Shown: positions 27,083 to 38,311 of the stretch, in pieces
Position numbering within the stretch: position 1 is the stretch's first letter
Layout of the letters: each line of letters starts with the position of its first letter
DNA from: Auanema rhodensis
Lineage: Eukaryota; Nematoda; Chromadorea; Rhabditida; Rhabditidae
Reading direction: 5' to 3'
Length of the DNA: 64,000 nt
Assembly (NCBI GenBank): GCA_964057225.1
Contig: OZ059894.1
Coordinates: 16,770,476 to 16,834,475, forward strand
Program-made: the position numbers and the translations under genes
Notes under the pieces: generated by a model
What the model saw: the letters and a program-made list of their open reading frames with translations, nothing else
What the model was told of the DNA's origin: nothing
Database searches by the model: none

Positions 27083-28432
27083 TTACTTGTGAACCATACG
27101 AATGGAAACAACATGTCCTCGAATAATTTCAAGAACACTACTGAAATATGTATAATTGAAGTTAAAATTTAAGTTTTAAACGTTTCTTACTCGGATCCAA
27201 TCTTAAGACATGCCATTGTTTCAGATTGCATTGGATAAGTTGTTCCTCCAATCATGAGAACGCAGAATGAATCTGGCTGTAAAATGAATTTTGATGACTA
27301 TTTTTCAATTTTTTTCAAAATCTTTACTTGAATCCATAAAAGCAATTCCACTGGTCCACTTTGCATGTCATATGTTCCTTTTCCAAGAAGCATAACTTCA
27401 GTTTTGTATTTTGGTGCTCCATAAATTTGAATAGGTCCGGATCTTGAGAAAAACAAAAATAAATTATAAGAAATTAAAAAAATATTTACAATAATTCAGC
27501 ACTATGAGATATGATGAAGGACTTAAGATTAATTGGCTGATCTAAATCTGTGAAAGATGGTTCATATGGTGCAGTGATTTTGAAGCTGTCTTCACCAGGA
27601 GTATCTTCAATAAACATATATATGATGTTCATTAACGTTATTGTCCTATTTACCAGTTTTGAAGGCTTTTGACTCATGAAATTGTTTGATCAATGGTGGA
27701 AGATCTTTAACAACATCAGTTAAATGGAACCACCGTTCATAAAGACGAACAGTAGAATGTCCAGCAAAGTATCTGTAAATATATTTCTTCCTTCATCTGC
27801 AATCCGGGAAAATTCGTACCGGACACAATCAAATTCAGTATTATCTCGAGCTCTTTCCACAACAAAACCAATGGTATTCGAGAATCTCTGAGGAGAATGT
27901 TCAATTCGTGCTGGTAGCAAGAAAATTTCTCCTCAAATCAATGATTATATCAAATGTTTCAGAAATATACAACAATACCTTCTCTAATAACCAAATCCTT
28001 CATAATACCTTTTTCTATAACCTTCAATACCATATCTCCAGTACGTTGAAAAAAGAACTAAATGCTATTGAAATATAATTTTCAATCAAAGGTACTACTC
28101 ACTTCTTCACCTTCTTCAAGATGATAATCTTTCCTAGAATTTGGTCCACCGACAAAGAACACTTTTAATTGATCAGAAAACCTGTCAATATAGTTTTTAA
28201 ATTTTCTGATAATATCATAAATATATTTTTATTAATTTTAAAAATGCAACCGTCTTAACTATACAAGAATTCCAAATGAGTAGTTCACGTGAGCAGAAAC
28301 GTGCGTGAGAAATTTAAAAATATATTGTTATAATTAGTGTTATACTTACATGCATTTGTTACAAACAGGAGGAACGAAATCCTTTCGGTTATCCAAAATC
28401 CATTCCGGAATTACTCGCACAGATACTGACAT
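27083..28432 (-). CDS. haao-1: 3-hydroxyanthranilate 3,4-dioxygenase (kynurenine pathway)
   Basis: Nine exons give 281 aa: 28350-28432 (ATG at 28430-28432), 28103-28181, 27979-28057, 27820-27931, 27654-27772, 27490-27604, 27328-27442, 27191-27276 and 27083-27140 (TAA at 27083-27085). Animal HAAO proteins are about 286 aa. The enzyme is a cupin Fe(II) dioxygenase that opens the ring of 3-hydroxyanthranilate, leading to quinolinate and NAD. Landmarks are [42 protein letters not shown] and [18 protein letters not shown]. The three metal ligands align as His48, Glu54 and His92, each one residue later than in the human enzyme. It shares the short 26803-27082 interval with the CPT1-like gene in a tail-to-tail arrangement. 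A plausible acceptor (AATTAG) lies just upstream of the ATG and could be a 5' UTR or spliced-leader site. Confidence 0.93.
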
Positions 28433-30030
28433 GATGAATATAATTAGAAGTTCAAACTAATTGTTTGATTTAGCTGAGTTACAAAGCGTGTGAATGTATT
28501 AATAACAGTCAAAGGTCAAATCTAGGCCCAAAGGCAATGATTACAATGATGGTTATCAGATTCTCAAGGACATACATGGTCAAGGTATTCTATCTAATTT
28601 TTCTGCAAATTAATTCAATTCATCTTTGATACGTTTATATTAAAAAAATCCTTTTGAAATGGATATGAGTCATTATTTTGTTTGAAAATAAAAAAGTTTT
28701 AGAATAAATGAAATATATTAGTTATATATTTTAAAATATTCAAACCTTCATGTTAGCCTTGAAGAATGGTTAAAACTTTACCTTATTTGGTACAACAATA
28801 AGAATTCATGAATTCTTGTTGTATCACATTGTTTTTGAAAGTTTTTTTTCCTTTTTTTTTGTTATCATTAAGATATATTACTTCAATTATAATCATAAAT
28901 AGAATATAAAAAGTTTCATATTAGCTTTCAATGATATTGATATAGTCACACTTATACAGATCTATCTATGAAAACCGGCTCTTGCAAACTTAGTAATAAG
29001 TACTGGTTCAATTATACTAACAGTTTACACAAATAATATTATATATAATATGTTATATATTGATTGTTTAATGCTTAATTTTAAAAAATAATAATTAATT
29101 TTAATAAAAACTTCTAATTGAATTGATGTTAATCTTATAATTCGATAAGTTTTTTTCTTGGAATAAGTTTATCACGTACTAGAACTACGGTTTGCAAAGT
29201 TGAGAAATAATTGAAAAGGAAAGTGCTTTGAGAAACGATTATAACGATGCGGTTAGGTATGTTATAAGTAAAGTAATCATAAATGAGATTAGGATTTATA
29301 GAACTATGGAAACTTACCTAAATCATCAAACCGGACATAGCTGTTTCGGGTAACCATGTCTGTACCAGTCGACAAGAATTTGAAGTAGTAATTCTTTTGA
29401 CGGAAGAAATTTTTACTGTTCGTTCCACTGCTTACGTGGTTGGTTCAAGTTACGTTTGATAGGCAATTGATTACATCTTTTTCTAATTGAATGTGACAAC
29501 TACCAATTAACTTTCATTATAAAACAAGTCGACTAATCATATTCTGAAATGGTTCAAACACATTGAAATTGAAACTTTTTGTGAGATACATATATTTAGT
29601 ATAAGGAAGTTTGAAATGTTTCATAAAAAGGTCAATGATATCAATTGTTTCATATAAGAAAAAACATTATTATGTAAACGAAAGCTGTTAATTAATTAAC
29701 TAGACATAATATACAAATTAAGGATCGATAATATCTTCCACATCTATAAATTGTTAAAGTCTCGTATATTCATAAAAGCTGGCGGAAAATTAGTTTCAAA
29801 AAATAATTTCTCGAAATTTAGAGGACAAAAGAAATTTTTTAACCGGCAAATCTGAAAATTACTTAAAGTTGAACGTTAAAAGTCACGGGAAGAGATAATG
29901 AGACCTCGTAAGTACACTTAAAAGACAATATATGTATATATATACAGATGAAAGACAAATAAAAATTAGAATGATAACGACGATGAAAAATACATTTAAC
30001 AACTAAATGAGGAAATAAACAAGAACATGA
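28433..30030. other. 1.6 kb intergenic interval; one weak exon-like open stretch
   Basis: This separates HAAO (start) from the Kunitz-like gene (end), both on the minus strand. An open minus-strand stretch at about 29318-29440 has a good donor (G|GTAAGTTT) but no recognisable product. A possible promoter of HAAO must also be here. Nothing else was seen. Confidence 0.45.
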
Positions 30031-32956
30031 TTATCGGCCATTAAAGAAATTTCCGAAATTTCCACCGATATTGTTGAGATCGAAGCCTGTGAACTGTTGA
30101 AGTAACTGACCTGCTGCGGCAGCTGCAGCTTCTTTACCCTAAAGCAAATTCACAGAATTTAAAACATTTTTATCAGTTGTATTTACTTTCGGTCCACCTT
30201 GTTTTATAGCTTGAGCTGATACGAGACCTTTTTGGATTAAGCCAAACAGTCCTAAGTCTTCTTCGTCCCCATTGCCATTATTTTTAGGCCTCTGGTTTCC
30301 CATATCTGGTCCGTTGTTTCCTCCAAACATTCCTCCAAATGGGCCTAGGTGGTGTAAATCAAATTACCTTTTCACGAGTAAGATATTTACCAAGCCCACC
30401 AAAGTTTCCAGCTTCTCCACCATTCCGATTACCACCTCCTCTACGACCACCTCCTCCGCCTCCGTTGCCTCCTCCTCCTCCTCCTCCTCCTAATCCAATC
30501 CCATTCATACCTCCACCAGAAGCCCATCCTCCATTTTTAGGTGGTTGTGGAGGGCTTGGAGGGGGGATGAAAGGAGGTAACGTTGGCACAGGAGGGGGAG
30601 GTGGTGGAGGGGGAGTTTCATGAGTTGGCATTGATCCTGTAGTTATATCAGTTCAGTATACTCAATTATCAATGCTGATAAACAAAGTAGATTTCATTAA
30701 GGAATATACTCACGTCGACACATTTTTACAATCTTTTGACAAGAAGCTAAATCTTCAAACAGATTGGCATTTGTTTCTTGGGTCACACACCCTGGGAACC
30801 AAAATTCATCACATTTCTGAGTTTCCTAAAGGAAATAGTAATATCTGCATTTCTGAAAATAAATTCTTGCCTTATTATAAGTGTACATCACTTTGAAACC
30901 ACAAAATCGTCCAGTAGGAGCATCCATATCGCAAATGTCATTACTAATTTCGGGCGCCGGCATTCCACCTGAACAGAAAATAAAATTGTGTTGATACACC
31001 TAGTTGTATTCATGTTTCAGCTTCAATACATTGAAAGACCGGATAAAATTTGGATTGAACATAGAAACATTCCACTTTACTTGTTTTAATAACTTGAAAA
31101 AATAATACAGTATGAAAAGTGGTGCTTAAAAGTATCTTCGCGAGAAAAAAACAATTTGGTTAATTTTTAATTATATGAAATAATATGTGAACTTTTTCTG
31201 TATTCAATAGTTAGTTTTTCAATACACTTATGATAAACTAAATTTTCTTAATAGTTTTTTCTTTTATTTTATTTCATACCACTGAAGTGAGCATACCTGA
31301 ATGACCTTGACCACCTTTAGCAAATCGGCCTCCCTTCTCTCTAGCTCCTGCTCCTTGACCTTTTCCACCCATCGGATTAATAACGATCGGTTTAGGTGTT
31401 GTGATCATGGAGCGTGGAGGTCCCAAAGGAACCCCACCATTAGCTGATGTTATACACTGAAATAATTTACTTTGTATTAAGAAAATATTAATTATGATAT
31501 GAAAATCTAAATCTAAAAATAGATTATAAGTTATTGATTGAATGTGAACGACACAAAACAGTATGATAGTATACTAATTTCAATTAAATTATTACATTTC
31601 TACCACGTTTTAATAATTTAATTTCGATTTTAAACCATAAACAGTTATATTTAATAATATATTCTATCTTATATATAGTAAGAACATGATATTTTAGTTG
31701 TAAATTTCATACACTCTTGATGATCTTCTTTTTTTTTGTAATAATAACAATAAACGAAGTTGCGACTAATTTTTCTTTTTGATCTTTTTAAAAAGAAGAT
31801 TCGTTTGATGATGTTTTTTTTATGTTCAAACCAATTTTTTTTGCAAAAACTTGACTTGGCATTTTCAGGTGAACTATACCAGCCTTGAGGGCATTACAAA
31901 GCATGATAGGTCAACCGGATTACGATCACACTTATACATGACTTTGTGAAATGAAATGTGAAAAGAGAGGTTGTAAACTCACATAGAAGCATGTCGCTTC
32001 TTCAAATAGAAACCTATTACAACAAGTATTTTCAAGGAAAAGATCGTTTATAGAAGACGAGAAAAAAGACAAGAATTCGTAGAAGATGTCATAAGTTTTT
32101 CATAGAACTCAATAACACGCATGATTCATCGCTTCTGTTCGCCCTTTGTCCAAGATATAAACATAATAACAAACCTCTGTAGGAATTGTTTTGCATTCAT
32201 TAGCTGATTTCTCGCTTGTCTTTGATGCTGGACGCACACAAAATTGTCTTGGAAAATCACATGTGAAAGGTTCACACTTTGAAGTGCCAACGGCAGTGAA
32301 ATCTCCCGAAATGAAGTCTTCACCTGAAATATCACACTTTGATCATATGTATATATGATATTGGTTCAATATTTCTCATAGCATTCATATGAAATTAGCT
32401 TAAACTATCTGGCAAATCCGAAAACTAGGGGAGAAAGTGGAAATCCGGGAAAATCAAGAAATCGCGCAGTTAATACCATCGAAGTCCAAACTTTCTCTTT
32501 TCTAGGACATTATCTTCAAAAATGAATTTAGATATAAATATTATGCTGTGGGAAACTATGAATAACCAAGAGAAATCGAAATTAAAGCTAAAATAACAAG
32601 AGTCCTTAAGGATCTCTCTCACTAAGTCGACCATCCGAACAATCAAAGATTTCCAGTTTTATGAAACAATTGTTAAGAATTTCAAAATTAATCTACTTTC
32701 TTGGTATATATTCTGGAATACATATGAACCCTATCTTATTCAGCTACTAGGCAATGTGCAAAAACGTAGTAAAAACGTTAAAATATATTAATTTTAAAGA
32801 ATTAAAACAAGAATAAAGTATGAAATCGATACACCTACATTCTTCTGTCTCGAACAGTTTATCCATGAATGGATCTAATTCATCTGGAAGTTCAGCTGCT
32901 ACATAGTGAGAGAATAAATAAATCCAAAGTACAGTTAGTGAATACTTAAGCATCAT
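30031..32956 (-). CDS. Secreted divergent Kunitz-type protein with Pro/Gly-rich tail
   Basis: Eight exons give 382 aa: 32839-32956 (ATG at 32954-32956; a second ATG follows), 32175-32323, 31297-31456, 30871-30968, 30714-30825, 30391-30636, 30187-30344 and 30031-30138 (TAA at 30031-30033). Residues 1-21 are a signal peptide (YSLTVLWIYLFSHYVAA). Next comes a Cys-containing segment (CEDF, CEPFTCDFPRQFC), then a Gly/Lys linker. A Kunitz-like module runs over exons 4-5: C-x9-C-x14-C-x7-C-x15-C-x6-C with CDEFWFPGC, where the x7 between Cys 3 and 4 fits the family and the last two spacings are longer than the usual 12 and 3. The tail is poly-Pro, poly-Gly, then an Ala-rich helix and GNFGNFFNGR. Kunitz modules usually inhibit serine proteases; with altered loops, function here is open. 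The intron between exons 4 and 5 has a GC donor (AAG|GCAAGA). Confidence 0.82.
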
Positions 32957-33501
32957 AAAATATATACCAGATTAGGTATTCTCAGAATACTATTATTAAC
33001 ACATGTACTGCTCACAGTCTGACGATGCTGGCTAAACTAATTACGATGCGTCGTGATTTCAATTCCTTTGCCCCTGCCTTCTTCTAAAGCGAGTTTTATC
33101 CCCACAACCAGTTTGTACGAAAATGCCCATTCAAACTTCGCGCCACGACACGTTTGCAGTTCGATTACGGTAGAGCTCTCACGTCTCCGGCGCCTGCGTA
33201 CTCTCTATGGTGGTCTTGACAGCACTCCAAAGCCTTCGGTGCATTCACCACTAGCCATTGATATACGATTTGGAGTAGTTATTTTTCGTTTATTTGTCTT
33301 ACTTGACTATCTTCTTAACTTAAAGTTATAAATGCTTTATTTAAAACATTATTTTAATTATTTTATTTAATATTCTTCTCCCTTTCCTTCCTTGAAATAA
33401 GTGCAGTGTTGGAATCTTTTCATACAACCATTGCTTCATTATCTGTCTTCTTAAAAATTTCTAAGGCATTCATTAAATAATTTTTAATTCTAGAAGTTAT
33501 A
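32957..33501. promoter_or_regulatory. Divergent promoter interval between the Kunitz-like gene and SEC61 gamma
   Basis: The two genes point away from each other across about 545 bp. The middle, about 33110-33240, is richer in G and C than its surroundings. A clear pyrimidine-AG acceptor (TTTTTAATTCTAG) ends at about 33493, 8 bp before the SEC61 gamma ATG; it may be a spliced-leader or 5' UTR intron acceptor. No core promoter element is certain. Confidence 0.45.
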
Positions 33502-33753
<252 letters not shown>

Positions 33754-33908
33754 ATTACATAAAACGGTTATTGTAAGAAATCTTCTCATCGTTATTCCTT
33801 ACTTCGGGCCTAAATTAAATTATTGAAATTTTAGTTCTGTGTTAATTGTTTTAATTATTCAAATGCTGGAGAGCTGTGATTGTCCAAAAACTACGGAACT
33901 GATCCGTT

Positions 33909-33914
33909 AATAAA
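33909..33914 (+). terminator. AATAAA poly(A) signal for SEC61 gamma
   Basis: Canonical hexamer about 155 bp after the SEC61 gamma stop and about 95 bp before the next ATG on the same strand. Confidence 0.55.
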
Positions 33915-34009
33915 ACGTTTTAACTCGAAAAAAAGATGTTCTTTGACGTTGGCTTAATGCCTTTTCGGATTTTTGAATAAACTTGGGGTGAATTATAAAC
34001 TTTGTAAAG

Positions 34010-34677
34010 ATGCCTAGGTATGTTGTGCTGATATCTGGTAAGAGAAAGTCGGGGAAGGACTTTTGCTCGAAGATACTATCTGATGCCCTTGGTTGTAGTT
34101 ATAAATGTGCTGTCATTGGGGTATCTCACAGTTTGAAAGAAGAGTATGCCATGAAACATGGTTTGTTCTCCTAAAGAAATGCTTTGTTATGAAAGTTACA
34201 GGACTGAAATACGAAGAGTTGTTAACTGATAGTTTATACAAAGAAGAACACAGAGCTAAGATGATTATTTGGGGTGAAGCCAAGAGAAATTCTGATCCTG
34301 GCTATTTTTGCAGGTATAGCAGTACTATTCCTAACTGTTGTAAATTCAAAGAAAAAACACACAGGGCTGCACTTAGTTCCGCAAAAAACGCTGTTATTGC
34401 TGTTATATCGGACTGTCGAAGAAAATCTGACATGGAAGTTTTTAAATCATTGTTTTCTGATAGAAATGTTACTACAGTTCGAATAGAAGCTAGGGAAGAG
34501 ACACGTATGAAGCGTGGCTATAAATTTGTTGATGGTGTGGATAATACTGAATCAGAATGTGGATTGGACGATTATAAATTTGACTATATTATTAAGAATG
34601 ATGAATGTGTTGAGGATGTTTCAGCAGTTCTCCAAGAGCTAGCGACCACAATAATAGGAAAACTTAATGAAAATTAA
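34010..34677 (+). CDS. Phosphomevalonate kinase, animal type
   Basis: Three exons (34010-34160, 34202-34313, 34365-34677) give 191 aa, matching the about 192 aa of animal PMVK. The protein is an NMP-kinase-like P-loop enzyme that phosphorylates mevalonate 5-phosphate in the mevalonate pathway. The P-loop is SGKRKSGKDF at residues 9-18. Other family segments are YKEEHRAKMIIWGEAKR, DPGYFCR, VISDCRRKSDMEVF, RGYKF and GVDNTESECGLDDY. The second intron (34314-34364) is 51 nt, a multiple of three with no stop, so a frame-only reading wrongly keeps 17 extra residues after GYFCR; the family alignment requires its removal. It lies between SEC61 gamma and CNDP2, all on the plus strand with short spacings. 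Confidence 0.95.
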
Positions 34678-34803
34678 GTACTGATAAGCATATTAGTATA
34701 TAATGAATTTAGTAAAATATTTAAAAATTCTATGTATATTTAATAATATATCACGCGATTTCGTTATCTCTTATGATACCTGGTTGACATACTTTTCTGA
34801 TAT

Positions 34804-34809
34804 AATAAA
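34804..34809 (+). terminator. AATAAA poly(A) signal for phosphomevalonate kinase
   Basis: Hexamer about 50 bp upstream of the CNDP2 ATG and 127 bp after the kinase stop, followed by T-rich sequence ending TTTCTTCTGAG. The crowding suits a polycistronic unit with trans-splicing but does not prove it. Confidence 0.5.
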
Positions 34810-34860
34810 TAGTTATTTTCGATAAGGATTTTGCCATTTGTTTCTTCTGAGTTTTCAAAT

Positions 34861-37223
34861 ATGGCTGAGCTTGACGCTATTTTCAAGTACGTTTTAATTA
34901 TTCTTTAACATAAAAGAATAAACTTGTAGGGATATTGATAATGCATATCCTCAATATCGAGATGTTTTGGCTGAGGCTGTAGCCATTGAAAGTGTATCTT
35001 CTGACCCAGCTCGCCGTCCTGATACCGTTCGTATGTGTCATTGGATGAAGTGAGAAAACTTCTTCATTTATTTTAATTTTTTTACCTGTTTTGGTTTTCA
35101 AGTTTAGTTTTTTAATTGTTATAGAGAGCGTCTTGAGAAACTCGGTGTTGAAGTTGCTCTTCAAGATATTGGCAACCAAGTACTTGAAGGAACATCGGTA
35201 AAATAGATTTCAAGCAGTATTTTTGCTACGATTTGCTTGTAGGTTCCCCTACCTCCTGTAATTTTCGGAACTCTTGGAAAAGATAAAAGCAAAAAAACTC
35301 TTTTAGTATATGGTCATATCGGTTAGTTTTATCACTTGTGTGTTTTAAAAGCTACTAGTAGCATCCTTAAGAATTCATATTTTGAATTTATATATATATC
35401 AGAAATTTTCATAGTTTGATAAGAATACCTATGCTCAGCTAAAACTTACTTTGTTATCTTTCTTATGCACACTGTTTATAGTTGTATTTCAGATGTACAG
35501 CCTGCTCAGAAGGAGGACGGGTGGAAGACTGAGCCTTTTGTTCTCACAGAAAGAGGTTTGAATGAATTTTACTAAGTTTTTATAATATAATATGAAAATT
35601 AACCGATTTTTTATTTATTTAAATAAGATATATTATCAATGCTTTAGCCTCTCCAACAATTGACTCAAAAATTTGAATGCAAGTTATAGTTAGAGAAACC
35701 AACACATAACTTTAGATGGTAAACTTTACGGAAGAGGATCTTCTGATGACAAAGGACCTGTATTGTGCTGGCTTCATGCCATTGCCATGATGCAAAAACA
35801 TAATATCGACATCCCTGTTAATATTAAGTTTTGCTTTGAAGCTATGGAAGAAAGTGGTTCCGAAGGGCTTGAAGTATCTCTTTATTCATTTATACATTAC
35901 ACCTAGATTTGTTAAGGATCTTCTCATCAGAGTTAAGGATACATTTTTGGCTGATGTTGACTTTTGTTGTATATCTGATAGTTACTGGCTTGGTAACACA
36001 AAGCCTTGTTTGACCTATGGTTTAAGGCTAGTTTGAAGTCCAGTCCGGTATGCTTACAGTTATATTTTAGAGGAATTTGTTCTTTTGGTGTTGAAATCAC
36101 CGGTATCAATCAAGATCTTCACTCAGGTGTTTATGGTGGAGTAATGTAAGTAATGAAGCATAATTCAATTGAAACTGACCGAATTCTAATGAATTTAGTC
36201 ATGAACCAATGTCTGATCTAGTTTGGATTCTCTCCCAACTTGTTACACACGATAACAGGATCCAAATCCCAGGTAGGTCACCTATTCGTTGGTCTTCTGA
36301 CTATTTTATTTGTATTAGGAATTTATAACGATGTTGCACCTATGACCACAAGTGAAACTTCTTTATACAGAGACATTGATTTCAGTGTCGAAGAATTCAA
36401 AAACAGTGTTGGAGCTAAGAAGCTTCCAGTCGAAGATAAAGAAACAGTCCTTATTAGAAGATGGCGAGAGCCTTGGTATAAATAAAAGGCTACAAATACT
36501 AAGAATTTAAATTAATTTCAGTCTATCTATTCACGGAGTAGAAGGTGCCTTCTCCGGAAAAGGGGAAAAAACTGTAATTCCATCTAAAGTAATTGGAAAG
36601 TTCTCAATCAGAATTGTGCCCAACATGAAACCAGAACAAGTAACCAAGTTGACAATTGATTACTTAAATAAGGTTTGGGCTACACGTGGATCTCCCAATA
36701 CTTTCAAGTAATTTTAAAAAATATTAAATCTACTTTAAAATTTTGTTCAGGCCTGTCGGTCATCAAGGATTCTTACCATGGGTTGCTTCAACTACTGACC
36801 CTAACTATGTTGCGGGAGCACGCGCAATGCAAACAGGTAAATTACGGATATCACTTAATTAATATAATTTGTTTTTATATTTATCTGCTTTCATGTATTT
36901 TGATTTTTAGTTCATGGCGTTGATCCTGATTTGATCCGAGAGGGTTGCAGCATACCTATAACCTTAACTTTCCAGGTTAGTAAGTTAAATAATCAAGAAT
37001 TATATAAAAATAATATAGTCTTCAACCAAATAAAATGTAAAATTGTAATGTAATGCTATTTGACTTTGCAATTTAGGAACTCACCGGCAAAAATGTACTT
37101 CTATTGCCATTGGGTGCTTCTGATGACATGGCTCACTCTCAAAATGAAAAGAATAATATAATTAACTACGTTCAGGGAGTAAAAACGCTTTTGGCATATA
37201 TTCTCGAATTGGGAAAGGTTTAG
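34861..37223 (+). CDS. Cytosolic non-specific dipeptidase (CNDP2/carnosinase family, M20)
   Basis: Fourteen exons give 472 aa (mammalian CNDP2 is 475): 34861-34886, 34930-35049, 35125-35197, 35243-35321, 35493-35555, 35716-35873, 35917-36026, 36071-36145, 36199-36272, 36319-36475, 36522-36707, 36751-36836, 36911-36975 and 37077-37223. It is a two-metal M20 metallopeptidase that hydrolyses dipeptides in the cytosol. Metal and catalytic motifs are all present: [44 protein letters not shown] in the dimerisation lid, and the C-terminal His in [10 protein letters not shown]. No signal peptide is present. The exon 7 donor appears to be GC (AAG|GCTAGT), because only this junction yields the conserved YGLRGIC. 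It follows phosphomevalonate kinase by 183 bp on the same strand. Confidence 0.95.
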
Positions 37224-37417
37224 AATGTTGTTGATCGTACAAGATCATAGCGATGTGATATTGCTCGATAGTTGTATTTGTGTATTCTTATCTATTAAAC
37301 AGTATATGATAACATTTGTTTTTTGAAGAACAAGAATAATGCCGAGAGTAACATTGTTATTGTGAATTTGATCTACAAGGCTTATCATTATGAAGAATAT
37401 TTACTGATTCTCATCCA

Positions 37418-37425
37418 TATAAAAA
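37418..37425 (+). promoter_or_regulatory. TATA-like box of the first CAP gene
   Basis: TATAAAAA lies 39 bp before the ATG at 37457. A second in-frame ATG at 37427 is only 2 bp past the box and so is unlikely to be transcribed; this supports the shorter start, which also gives the better signal peptide. The other two CAP paralogues have TATA-like sequences at similar distances. Confidence 0.5.
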
Positions 37426-37456
37426 GTTGAAAAAATTGAAATTATTAGCTGTCATC

Positions 37457-38311
37457 ATGGTTCGACCAATTTTGATATGCTCTGTTCTCTTTCTCATGCT
37501 TTGCATATATGCAAGCGATGCTCAAAAAGTATTGAAGTTCTACAAAGGCTTGAAGAAAAAAATATTAAAGGTATGTTTAGAAGCGCCTTCACAGGCCAAC
37601 ATTTCTATTATAGGAGCACAATAAGCTTCGATCGAAATTTGCTAAAGGAAAGTTTACTGATGGCCAAGGTAACAAATTCCCTAAGGCTAAGGATATGATC
37701 AGACTTGTATGAAAACATAGCATATAATATTTTATTTTATTAAATATTCAATCAGGTTTGGAATAAGAAAATGGCCAAAACAGCTGAAAAGGCTGCAAAG
37801 GCCTGCAAGATGGGTCCTCCAATCAACAATAACTTGGGAGAAAGCCAGTTCACCGCCTTCTCTAACAGTACTATCGCCGATCCCGAAAATTTGGTATACA
37901 ACTGAGCAAAGCTGATTGCAGTTCCATTATGCTTATTTAGGCTTTGGATGCTGTTAAGGCATGGCTTAAGGAATTCGATCAGGGATGGAACCCTAATCTT
38001 TTAACCAAATCTGAAATTGGACATGCTATCCAAGTCTGAGCCTAAAATGAAGTCAAAAACTTAATATGCCATTTAGGCTGTATGGGGAAGAACTCGTAAA
38101 ATCGGATGTGCTATTGTATCCTGTGATGGTGGAAAAGGAGTTATGGTTGTCTGCGAATATGCACCAAAGTAAGTTGTCATCTGAGATCTGGCATATAATT
38201 GGCCATTATAGGGGTAATATGGCAAACAAAAAGGCTTACAAACCTGGAAAAACCTGCCAAGCTTGTCCGAAACGCTTCAAATGCAACAAGAAGAAAGGAC
38301 TATGCGGATAA
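37457..38311 (+). CDS. Secreted CAP/SCP-TAPS protein (venom-allergen-like), compact paralogue
   Basis: Six exons (37457-37570, 37614-37706, 37756-37893, 37941-38033, 38077-38168, 38212-38311) give 209 aa. Residues 1-23 form a signal peptide (ILICSVLFLMLCIYASDA). The CAP domain starts at EHNKLR (39-44) and includes VWNKKMA, NLGESQF, IGHAIQ, VWGRTRKIGC and VVCEYAPKGN. It ends in the nematode-type tail CQACPKRFKCNKKKGLC. The Glu of GES and the His of GHAIQ, which line the conserved CAP cavity, are kept. CAP proteins are secreted, disulphide-rich and often abundant at host or environment interfaces; no molecular activity can be assigned. This is the simplest of three tandem copies and has no repeat extension. 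The last five exons (93, 138, 93, 92, 100 nt) are the same lengths as in the giant neighbour. Confidence 0.92.

Noticed and set aside
29318-29440. Minus-strand exon-like stretch (MVTRNSYVRFDDL before a good donor)
   Set aside because: No downstream exon joins it to a sensible protein, and it cannot be joined in frame to HAAO. It may be a non-coding first exon, but the evidence is too thin to list as a gene.
30339-30623. Plus-strand Pro/Gly-rich frame opposite the Kunitz gene tail
   Set aside because: It is the mirror of the minus-strand poly-Pro and poly-Gly exon, which is the one that joins in phase with six other exons.
33053-33331. A 92-codon frame between the Kunitz gene and SEC61 gamma
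   Set aside because: It sits in the divergent promoter interval, matches nothing, and has no acceptor or donor linking it to SEC61 gamma.
37427-37456. Upstream in-frame Met for CAP gene 1 (MKKLKLLAVIM)
   Set aside because: It lies 2 bp after a TATA-like box, so it is probably not in the mRNA. The Met at 37457 gives a normal signal peptide.
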